Source: Polynucleobacter sp. HIN7 (lineage in GTDB: Bacteria > Pseudomonadota > Gammaproteobacteria > Burkholderiales > Burkholderiaceae). From it: DNA of 64,000 bases. The DNA lies in assembly GCF_030297595.1 (NCBI RefSeq), contig NZ_AP028138.1:1302001-1366000 (forward strand). The letters are read 5' to 3'. Shown piece by piece: positions 57,315 to 64,000 of this stretch; position 1 is the stretch's first letter, and each line of letters begins with the position of its first letter. Position numbers and translations under genes: made by a program. The notes under the pieces are model-generated. The model did not search any database, had not been told where the DNA came from, and saw nothing but the letters and a program-made list of their open reading frames with translations.

Positions 57315-58910
57315 TTGGATGAGGTTGCGCGCCGCCGAAGCTTTGCTATCATCTCGCACCCAGATGCGGGTAAGACGACACTCACTGAAAAATTACTGCT
57401 CTACGCGGGTGCCATTCAAATTGCTGGCAGTGTGAAGGCTCGCAAAGCCAGTCGTCATGCCACATCCGACTGGATGGAAATTGAAAAGCAACGTGGTATC
57501 TCCGTTGCCAGCTCGGTGATGCAGATGGAATACCGCAATGCCATCATTAATCTTCTGGATACCCCCGGTCACCAAGACTTCTCCGAAGATACCTATCGGG
57601 TCTTAACTGCGGTCGACTCCGCTCTGATGGTGATCGATGCGGCCAATGGTGTGGAGCCTCAGACCAGACGATTGATTGATGTGTGTCGTGCGCGCCATAC
57701 CCCTTTAGTGACCTTCATTAATAAGCTCGATCGTGAGGTCAAAAAGCCACTCGATCTCATGGATGAGATTGAAGCGGCACTCGGCATGGCCGTTGTGCCA
57801 TTCACCTGGCCGGTGGGCATGGGTAAATCCTTTGCCGGTGTGATCGATATCATCAACAATCAAATGCGCCTCTTTAAAGCCGGCGAGGATCGCGTTACCG
57901 AAGACTCGAACCTCGTCGTGTCTTTAGATGATCCCATGCTCAAAGAGCGCTTTGGTACGGAGCTCGAAGAAGCTTTGGCTGAAGTTGATCTTGTCAAAAA
58001 TGCCATGCCTACTTTTGACCGCGAGGCATTCTTAGCAGGCAAACAATCACCGGTGTTCTTTGGCTCAGCCATTAATAACTTTGGCGTACGTGAGATTTTG
58101 AATACCTTGGTGGACCTCGCTCCCGGACCCGGATCACGCAAAGCCGTGCAACGCCAGGTCGACCCCCATGAGAAAAAATTTACGGCCGTGGTGTTTAAGA
58201 TCCAAGCCAATATGGATCCCGCGCACCGTGATCGCGTTGCATTTTTGCGGATTTGCTCGGGTCACTTTGAACGCGGCATGAAACTCAAGATTGTGCGCAA
58301 TGGCAAAGAGATTCGCACGAACAACGCACTTTCCTTTTTGTCGCAGCGGCGTGATATTTTGGATGAAGCCTTTCCGGGTGACATTATTGGTTTACCCAAT
58401 CACGGACTTTTACATTTAGGGGACACGCTCACGGAGGGAGAAGAATTACAATTTACGGGTCTTCCCTTTTTCGCTCCGGAGATTTTTCGGATGGTTGAAG
58501 CAGCGGACCCCATGCGCAATAAACAACTTCGCACAGGTCTCATGCAACTCGGGGAAGAAGGCGCCATTCAAGTCTTTCGTCCCATGAGTGGCGGCACGAT
58601 GCTCTTAGGCGCTTTTGGTCAGTTGCAGTTTGAAGTGGTGGCGCACCGTTTGCAATCCGAATATGGCGCTGAGGTGAGGCTATTGCCTGCGCGCTACACC
58701 ATGGCGAGGTGGGTGACTTCCGAAGATCCTGTGGCTCTGAAAAAGTTCATGACGGAGAATAGTCACCGCATGGCCGAAGATGTGGTGGGCGCCTCGGTCT
58801 TTTTAGCTGCTCACAAGTCCGAGCTCGATGTGGCGCAGCAACGCTGGGAACAGATCGAGTTTCATGCGCTGCGCGAACATGCGGGTCTCATCTATCAGAC
58901 TGAGATGTGA
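57315..58910 (+). CDS. prfC: Peptide chain release factor 3
   Basis: A 531-aa GTPase that removes RF1/RF2 from the ribosome after peptide release. G motifs are PDAGKTT (16-22), DTPGH (82-86) and NKLD (136-139). The typical RF3 blocks SDWMEIEKQRGISVASSVMQ, GVEPQTRRLIDVCR, GHFERGMKLK and FGQLQFEVVAHRLQSEYGAE are present. Full length for the family. The start given is the first standard codon (TTG), which leaves only two residues before EVARRR. The real start may be ATT at 57279, twelve codons earlier, which has a proper ribosome site. It is divergent from uup and convergent with the channel fusion gene. Confidence 0.95.
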   Translation: MDEVARRRSFAIISHPDAGKTTLTEKLLLYAGAIQIAGSVKARKASRHATSDWMEIEKQRGISVASSVMQMEYRNAIINLLDTPGHQDFSEDTYRVLTAVDSALMVIDAANGVEPQTRRLIDVCRARHTPLVTFINKLDREVKKPLDLMDEIEAALGMAVVPFTWPVGMGKSFAGVIDIINNQMRLFKAGEDRVTEDSNLVVSLDDPMLKERFGTELEEALAEVDLVKNAMPTFDREAFLAGKQSPVFFGSAINNFGVREILNTLVDLAPGPGSRKAVQRQVDPHEKKFTAVVFKIQANMDPAHRDRVAFLRICSGHFERGMKLKIVRNGKEIRTNNALSFLSQRRDILDEAFPGDIIGLPNHGLLHLGDTLTEGEELQFTGLPFFAPEIFRMVEAADPMRNKQLRTGLMQLGEEGAIQVFRPMSGGTMLLGAFGQLQFEVVAHRLQSEYGAEVRLLPARYTMARWVTSEDPVALKKFMTENSHRMAEDVVGASVFLAAHKSELDVAQQRWEQIEFHALREHAGLIYQTEM

Positions 58911-58978
58911 GCATTAAAAACTGCGTATTAAACAATTAGTCAGCCGTTCACCAGGCTTAGTTTTGACTTAATTTAGGC

Positions 58979-60688
58979 TTAGTTAGTTTTTTTGGGTCCC
59001 CCAAGGATCTCTGGGTACTGCAGCTTATAACGATAGATAGCTAGTCGCAAGCTAACCAAGAAGATAAATGTTAATCCCACGGTCAGCACAACCGGTGCCG
59101 GGCTTGATTCATAGTAATTGGCAATAAAGAGCCCTCCAGTGAGCACCAAACCACCTACGACTGCCGCCTCCTCATAAATCACGCCTTTAAAGGTATGCGG
59201 CTCTTGATTCACCAACACGTCGCGTAAGACACCACCACCGGCGCAGGAGAGCGCCGCACAAATGGGCGCCCAAAACCAAGCCACTCCCGCAGCAAGGGCC
59301 AGCATTGCGCCCAAGGTGGCCAAACCAGCAAAGCCAATCACGTCGGTGTATTTTTTAACGGTCATAAATGTCTCCGAATGATGAAAATCCCGATAACGTA
59401 AGCCCATCAGACTAGCAGCCAGAACAATCAGCAAAATACCGGTGGGGTAGACGACGTCACGCACGTAATAGAAGTCTAAGCGCTCTCCCCCAATAATGAT
59501 GTCTCTTAGGGTTCCACCGCCGAGGCCCGATAGGAAGGCCAATACCAACCGCCCCCACAGATCGTAGTTGCGATTCATGCCCTCTAAGGTTCCCGATAGA
59601 GCAAAAGTAAATACGGATAAATAAATGAGTAACTTAAACCAAGTGGACTTCACAATCTCCGTGACATAAAAGCGAGTTGCTTCAGTGAGTGGTAATTTTC
59701 GACCGTCTTCTTTTTGCAATTGATTCCATATTTGATGGGTCCACAGTGAACGAGGATCTATATCCGAATTTTTCGATACAGTACTTAAGCGACGCACACT
59801 TTTATCAAAATAGGCGAGGTTAAATAGTCCAAACTGTTTATTCTCTTTGGGGACTAAATCCAATACCACTTGTAACATGTGCAGCTGTTGAGCCGGATCC
59901 AAATGGGGAGCAATTTTTTGCACGGATTGCGCGGCAAGCGTTGGGGCGATGCGAGCTTCAGACCACCCTTTGCGTAGCGCCCGAATCAGACGAACCATTT
60001 GCTCTCGAAAGATGGGATCTTCGAGGCGATCGCTCATCACATACAATCCGTCTTCAATATTGATGGTGCCATATTTTTGCGGATCCACCACCACCAAATC
60101 TGCACTTGGAACACCCGAGTGCAAAATTTTCCAATACTCGTTATAGGACATGGCAGTAGCGCACGCTACATTCCCATCGATTAAATCCTCACCATTGGAG
60201 CGCTGCATCACGACTTCGACTGAATTTCTTGGAATACTGAGTTGATCTAAAAGCTCATAGAGGATCTCTTGATCCCCTACACCCCAGACTCCAATGCGTT
60301 TGCCTTGAACATCTCTAGGCACATAGACGCCCGCACTGATTCGGCAAATAATATTGAGTGCCGACCCCGAAAATAACTGCGCAATATTAATCACCCGCTG
60401 ACCAGACTTGGAAAGCTCAAAGGCATTGTTAAACCAAGAGATGGCTACATCGGCGTTACCATTTTGAAGCTCCTGGAGAGGATTGATACCTGACCCTCCA
60501 GGAAATGTAATCACATCAAGCCCTTCGTTTTCAAAGTGCTTACGAATTTGCGCAACATAGACGCCAGCGAACTGACTTTGATGCGACCATGCTAATTGCA
60601 AACGAATGGATGCTGTTGTATTTGGCTGGGCCCAACAAATGCCGGCATTCAATAAAACCATGCTTAGGATTAGTCGTAGCCAGATCAT
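58979..60688 (-). CDS. Fusion of NMT1/SsuA-like substrate-binding domain with TRIC (UPF0126) channel
   Basis: A 569-aa inner-membrane protein. The signal peptide is residues 1-20. Residues 25-290 are an NMT1/THI5-type periplasmic binding domain (IRLQLAWSHQSQFAGVYVAQ, FPGGSGINPLQELQNGNADV, GKRIGVWG). Residues 352-552 carry the two-repeat UPF0126/TRIC channel, each repeat with its glycine motif and RD (GGGTLRD at 391-397; GGGVLRD at 484-490) and about seven membrane segments. NMT1 domains bind small nitrogenous or sulfonate ligands for ABC importers; TRIC proteins are K+ channels in some bacteria. No ABC permease or ATPase gene is nearby, so the binding domain may serve the channel. GGAG lies 9 nt before the ATG. 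Ligand and ion are unknown. Confidence 0.9.
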   Translation of the reverse strand: MIWLRLILSMVLLNAGICWAQPNTTASIRLQLAWSHQSQFAGVYVAQIRKHFENEGLDVITFPGGSGINPLQELQNGNADVAISWFNNAFELSKSGQRVINIAQLFSGSALNIICRISAGVYVPRDVQGKRIGVWGVGDQEILYELLDQLSIPRNSVEVVMQRSNGEDLIDGNVACATAMSYNEYWKILHSGVPSADLVVVDPQKYGTINIEDGLYVMSDRLEDPIFREQMVRLIRALRKGWSEARIAPTLAAQSVQKIAPHLDPAQQLHMLQVVLDLVPKENKQFGLFNLAYFDKSVRRLSTVSKNSDIDPRSLWTHQIWNQLQKEDGRKLPLTEATRFYVTEIVKSTWFKLLIYLSVFTFALSGTLEGMNRNYDLWGRLVLAFLSGLGGGTLRDIIIGGERLDFYYVRDVVYPTGILLIVLAASLMGLRYRDFHHSETFMTVKKYTDVIGFAGLATLGAMLALAAGVAWFWAPICAALSCAGGGVLRDVLVNQEPHTFKGVIYEEAAVVGGLVLTGGLFIANYYESSPAPVVLTVGLTFIFLVSLRLAIYRYKLQYPEILGGPKKTN

Positions 60689-60798
60689 GAAATCTCCGCC
60701 TCTAATGTTGATTTAGATACTTTTACTATATTAGTTGAATTTAGCTCCCTCAATGCTGATTTTTCTACCTAAATGGTGAGAGCAATACAATCTACTCT

Positions 60799-61446
60799 AT
60801 GAGGCAACTGACCAAAATCTGTTTTGTTCGTCACGGGGAAACCGACTGGAATGTTGAGAAACGCATGCAAGGTCATATTGATATTCCGCTGAATGCTCAC
60901 GGCGTAATACAGGCCGAACGTTTAGCTAAGGCATTGCTTCGCACTGGGTATCGATTTGATCGCATCTACTCGAGTGATTTGAAGCGCGCCTTTCATACTG
61001 CCAGGGCGATTGCAAGTCCTCAGTCTTTGAATATCACCGTTCACCCAGATTTGCGTGAGCGCCATGTCGGCAAACTTCAAGGAATGCTTTTGGGTGATGC
61101 GCCTCAGGTGGAGCCGGAGCTGTGGCGGCGCCATCTTGCTCGCGATTTAGACTTTGATCTCGGTGGGGGCGAGAGTATTGTGCAGTTTCATGATCGGATG
61201 AAACGTATGCTCGATCATCTATTAATGAAGCATACGGGCGAGCAGATTTTGGCAGTGAGTCACGGTGGATCACTCGATATGATCTACCGCATCGTCACCC
61301 AGCAAGCTTTGGATGCTGAGCGTGTCGCCGTGGTTCCCAATACCTCACTCAATTGGATCGTCCATGATGGTAATAGCTGGTCGATTGAGCGCTGGGGCGA
61401 TACCAGTCACCTCACGGATTCCGTACTCGATAATATTGAAATCTAA
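60799..61446 (+). CDS. Histidine phosphatase family protein (phosphoglycerate-mutase-like)
   Basis: A 215-aa cytosolic enzyme of the branch-2 GpmB/CobC-like histidine phosphatases. The catalytic RHGETDWN motif is at 11-18 (phosphohistidine H12), followed by IYSSDLKRAFHTARAI, the acidic ERHVGKLQG region, and the second histidine motif AVSHGGSLD. The true substrate cannot be told from sequence: cobalamin-related phosphatase, phosphoglycerate mutase-like and general phosphatase are all possible. It is divergent from the fusion gene and convergent with the FAD enzyme; the stop codons are adjacent. Confidence 0.92.
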   Translation: MRQLTKICFVRHGETDWNVEKRMQGHIDIPLNAHGVIQAERLAKALLRTGYRFDRIYSSDLKRAFHTARAIASPQSLNITVHPDLRERHVGKLQGMLLGDAPQVEPELWRRHLARDLDFDLGGGESIVQFHDRMKRMLDHLLMKHTGEQILAVSHGGSLDMIYRIVTQQALDAERVAVVPNTSLNWIVHDGNSWSIERWGDTSHLTDSVLDNIEI

Positions 61447-63060
61447 TTAGGCGCTTACAAGATCGAGCGCAATCGCTTCAGCGACTTTGATGCCATCAAT
61501 TCCAGCGGACATAATTCCACCGGCATAGCCCGCGCCTTCTCCGGCTGGGTAAAGGCCTTTGGTATTAATGCTTTGGTAATTGGGTCCGCGCTTAATCTGC
61601 AGTGGCGAGGAAGTACGGGTCTCCACACCGGTCAGCACTGCATCGGGCATGGCAAAACCCTTAATCTTTTTCTCAAACGCGGGGATCGCCTCCCGAATCG
61701 CTTCAATCGCATAGCTAGGTAGGCTCGTGGCGAGGTCGGTGAGATGCACGCCAGGCTTATACGACGGAATGACCGCACCAAATTCCGTGGACGGCTTTCC
61801 CTTTAAGAAATCGCCCACCAATTGTCCAGGGGCCTCATAGGTGGATCCACCGAGAGTAAATGCTCTTGACTCGAGTTCCCGCTGAAAATCAATACCGGCC
61901 AGCGGCCCACCGGGATAATCACTCGGATCAATCCCCACCACAATCCCGGCATTGGCATTGCGCTCATTGCGAGAGTACTGACTCATTCCATTGGTGACCA
62001 CTCGATTGGATTCGGAGGTCGCGGCTACCACCGTACCGCCCGGGCACATGCAAAAGCTATAGACCGAGCGTCCGTTCTTAGCGTGATGCACGAGCTTGTA
62101 GTCTGCCGCACCTATGAGTGGATGACCGGCATGCGGCCCCAAGCGAGCACGATCAATTACGGATTGGGGATGCTCAATGCGAAAGCCAACCGAGAACGGT
62201 TTGGCTTCCATATAGACTCCGGCATCAAATAGTTCTTGGAAGGTATCGCGTGCACTATGACCAAGTGCGAGGACGACGTGATCGGCCGCCAGATACTCGC
62301 CACTCTCCAATTTCAAACCTTTGAGTTGATGTTGATCAATATCAAAGCCCACCACCTTTTGGCCAAAGCGCACTTCACCGCCCAGATTAATTATTTCTTG
62401 GCGGATCTTCTCAACCATTCCGACTAAGCGAAAGGTACCAATGTGGGGTTTTGAGACATACAGAATTTCCCCTGGAGCGCCGGCTTTCACAAACTCGTGT
62501 AAGACTTTACGACCATAAAACTTGGGGTCCTTCACTTGGCTCCATAGCTTGCCATCCGAGAAGGTGCCCGCCCCACCCTCACCAAACTGGACATTGGATT
62601 CCGGGTTCAATATCTTTTTGCGCCATAGCCCCCAGGTATCTTGAGTACGTTCACGTACCGCCTTACCGCGCTCGAGCACAATCGGCTTCAATCCCATTTG
62701 CGCCAAAAGGAGTGAAGCAAAAATACCGCAAGGGCCAAAACCAATCACGACGGGTCGCAATGGAGATTTGGTTAGCTGATTATGACCGTGCTGAACAACG
62801 AAGTGATACGACGTATCAGGACTCGGTCGTACATGGGGATCATGTGCATGCTTCTTGAGAATGCCAGCCTCATCACGCACGGATACATCGAGGGTATAGA
62901 TAAAGGTTAGCGCACTATTTTTGCGAGCATCGTAACTACGCTTAAAGACCTCAAACCGCACGAGATCTTTGGGCGCAATGGCAAGCTTCTTTAGAATTTC
63001 TACTTCAAGCACTTCTAGCGCATGGTCAATTGGTAGGCGGAGCTCAGTAATACGAATCAT
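61447..63060 (-). CDS. FAD-dependent oxidoreductase (COG2509-type, uncharacterised)
   Basis: A 537-aa flavoprotein. An N-terminal region (1-95) with a basic segment precedes the dinucleotide fold (VVIGFGPCGIFASLLLAQMG, with GFGPCG at 107-112, ending VLERG). Further blocks are SNVQFGEGGAGTFSDGKL, VVLALGHSARDTF, SVYSFCMCPGGTVVAATSES and, near the end, TRTSSPLQI and LYPAGEGAGYAGGIMSAGID. This set is typical of a conserved family annotated only as FAD-dependent dehydrogenase. The substrate is unknown. It is divergent from the acetyltransferase, with 32 nt between starts. Confidence 0.9.
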   Translation of the reverse strand: MIRITELRLPIDHALEVLEVEILKKLAIAPKDLVRFEVFKRSYDARKNSALTFIYTLDVSVRDEAGILKKHAHDPHVRPSPDTSYHFVVQHGHNQLTKSPLRPVVIGFGPCGIFASLLLAQMGLKPIVLERGKAVRERTQDTWGLWRKKILNPESNVQFGEGGAGTFSDGKLWSQVKDPKFYGRKVLHEFVKAGAPGEILYVSKPHIGTFRLVGMVEKIRQEIINLGGEVRFGQKVVGFDIDQHQLKGLKLESGEYLAADHVVLALGHSARDTFQELFDAGVYMEAKPFSVGFRIEHPQSVIDRARLGPHAGHPLIGAADYKLVHHAKNGRSVYSFCMCPGGTVVAATSESNRVVTNGMSQYSRNERNANAGIVVGIDPSDYPGGPLAGIDFQRELESRAFTLGGSTYEAPGQLVGDFLKGKPSTEFGAVIPSYKPGVHLTDLATSLPSYAIEAIREAIPAFEKKIKGFAMPDAVLTGVETRTSSPLQIKRGPNYQSINTKGLYPAGEGAGYAGGIMSAGIDGIKVAEAIALDLVSA

Positions 63061-63092
63061 AGGCCATAACGATAGCAGTTTATGATTTATCC

Positions 63093-63512
63093 ATGCAAGA
63101 AATCAGGATCATGCAATGGGATGAGGCGAAAGACCTTGCCTACCCGATTCGATTGACCGTATTTGTTCATGAACAAGGAGTCCCCGAGGCACTTGAGCTC
63201 GATACCGATGATGCATTAGCTTGGCATGCGGTTATATTGGATCATGGCAAAGCAATTGCAACGGGTCGCTTACTGAAAAATGGCAAGATTGGGCGTTTGG
63301 CGGTGCTCAAAGAGTATCGAGGTCTGGGTCTTGGAAGTGAACTACTAAAGACTTTAGTGTCTTATGGCCGCCAAGAAGGAATCACGCAATTCTTTTTGCA
63401 CGCACAGACAACCGCTATTGGCTTTTATGAACGTCATGGATTTAATGCAATCGGCCTCCCATTTGAGGAGGCCGGCATTGATCACATCAAAATGGTACTA
63501 ACACCCCATTAG
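63093..63512 (+). CDS. GNAT family N-acetyltransferase, ElaA-like
   Basis: A 139-aa single-domain acetyltransferase. The N-terminus (AYPIRLTVFVHEQGVPEALE) is typical of ElaA/YjcF-type GNATs. The acetyl-CoA loop is EYRGLGLGSELL (R/Q-x-x-G-x-G/A), and motif B is FFLHAQTTAIGFYERHGF. The substrate is unknown. No clear ribosome site is visible before the ATG. The 3' end overlaps the small membrane-protein gene by 4 nt, tail to tail. Confidence 0.9.
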   Translation: MQEIRIMQWDEAKDLAYPIRLTVFVHEQGVPEALELDTDDALAWHAVILDHGKAIATGRLLKNGKIGRLAVLKEYRGLGLGSELLKTLVSYGRQEGITQFFLHAQTTAIGFYERHGFNAIGLPFEEAGIDHIKMVLTPH

Positions 63513-63673
63513 AAATACGTTTTAATCTCTTCGTCGTCTTTGGATCGGAACCAGGCCTGATAGAACAGGATCAGAAAACCAATCGCAAAATAGATCACGT
63601 TGCCCGTGGTGACATACGCAATAATGCCACCGATGGTAGCGAAAATACCTAGTAAAGCCCAGAAAATAGACAT
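63509..63673 (-). CDS. Small 54-aa membrane protein
   Basis: A short gene: ATG at 63671-63673, stop at 63509-63511. A GAGGGAGA ribosome site lies 6-7 nt upstream, which argues strongly that it is translated. The product has two hydrophobic segments (about 2-21 WALLGIFATIGGIIA and 26-39 VIYFAIGFLILFYQ), then a charged tail (FRSKDDEEIKTYF) that should face the cytoplasm or periplasm depending on topology. It begins 24 nt after the stop of the sensor kinase gene on the same strand, so the two are likely co-transcribed. Family unknown. Confidence 0.8.
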   Translation of the reverse strand: MSIFWALLGIFATIGGIIAYVTTGNVIYFAIGFLILFYQAWFRSKDDEEIKTYF

Positions 63674-63697
63674 GATGATCTCCCTCGTTTTTCTATT

Positions 63698-64000
63698 TTA
63701 TTCGGTTTTGGGGAAGGTGATTTCAAAGGCAGCGCCACCTTGATAAGCGGAATCAAAACGAATCTTGCCGCCATGACGACTAATGATGTATTCGCATAAC
63801 CAGAGTCCTAGACCCATTCCCTCACGCTTGCTGCCCGAAAATAGATCAAATAGGTGTTGTGCCTGATCCCGAGGCACTCCTGGCCCATTATCTTCGCTAC
63901 GGATCATGATTTGCTCAGCATCCTCTTGTCCATTAATACGAATAATTCGCTCTGCTTGGATGCTAACTTGCAAGGCCTGAACAGAGTTATTGATCAGATT
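63698..64000 (-). CDS. Sensor histidine kinase, C-terminal ATPase domain (partial at window edge)
   Basis: The frame is open to the right edge of the window, so the N-terminal part of the gene is missing. The visible 100 or so residues are an HATPase_c domain: N box NLINNSVQAL, G1 box SEDNGPGVP, F box HLFDLFSGS, G2 box GMGLGLWLCEYI, and a terminal GGAAFEITFP strand. It is a two-component sensor kinase; ligand and partner regulator lie outside the window. The TTG at 63971-63973 is an internal leucine codon. Confidence 0.92.
   Translation of the reverse strand, partial: NLINNSVQALQVSIQAERIIRINGQEDAEQIMIRSEDNGPGVPRDQAQHLFDLFSGSKREGMGLGLWLCEYIISRHGGKIRFDSAYQGGAAFEITFPKTE

Noticed and set aside
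58911..58978. Possible terminator between prfC and the fusion gene
   Set aside because: Two copies of AGGCTTAG are direct, not inverted, and no stable stem followed by a T run could be drawn.

Overview
The window looks like chromosome from a betaproteobacterium of the Burkholderiaceae, most likely Polynucleobacter or a close freshwater relative. Pointers are moderate GC, a bacteriochlorophyll gene (bchH) at the left edge, and housekeeping genes (uup, prfC) whose sequences read as betaproteobacterial. The bchH fragment implies that the organism carries an anoxygenic photosynthesis gene cluster to the left of the window. The genus is an inference from pattern recognition, not a database result.

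Layout. (1) 1-1806: C-terminal half of bchH, plus strand. (2) 1819-52182: one minus-strand block, in transcription order tpsB (outer-membrane two-partner-secretion pore), a 183-aa exported accessory protein, a 46-kb tpsA encoding a secreted adhesin of about 15,300 residues, a parvulin-type periplasmic chaperone, and an aldo/keto reductase. (3) 52416-55365: a compact accessory module with an A+T-rich hypothetical gene, a divergent XRE regulator with a clear operator-like inverted repeat, and an overlapping YqaJ exonuclease-RecT annealase pair. (4) 55313-64000: ordinary chromosome with uup (ABC-F), prfC (RF3), a substrate-binding-protein/TRIC-channel fusion, a histidine phosphatase, an FAD-dependent oxidoreductase, an ElaA-like acetyltransferase, a 54-aa membrane protein, and the C-terminal end of a sensor histidine kinase cut by the window edge.

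The most remarkable object is tpsA. It is open over 46 kb. It starts with a TPS secretion domain and continues as a beta-helical rod of haemagglutinin-type and autotransporter-associated (PATR) repeats. It contains an 18-copy, apparently perfect 144-bp (48-aa) tandem array and several kilobase-scale internal duplications. Globular modules are inserted in the rod: a C-type-lectin-like domain with EPN and WDD motifs, two glycine-rich domains, LamG-like domains and a crystallin-like segment. It ends in a Cys-x8-Cys tail that resembles the cysteine hook keeping HMW1/CdrA-type exoproteins on the cell surface.

How the genes may work together (inference): TpsB would export TpsA, the parvulin-like protein would keep TpsA unfolded in the periplasm as Par27 does for FHA in Bordetella, and the small exported protein between tpsB and tpsA may be an accessory factor. 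Together they would form a very long, surface-tethered, carbohydrate-binding adhesin system. No RNA genes, IS elements or CRISPR arrays were recognised.
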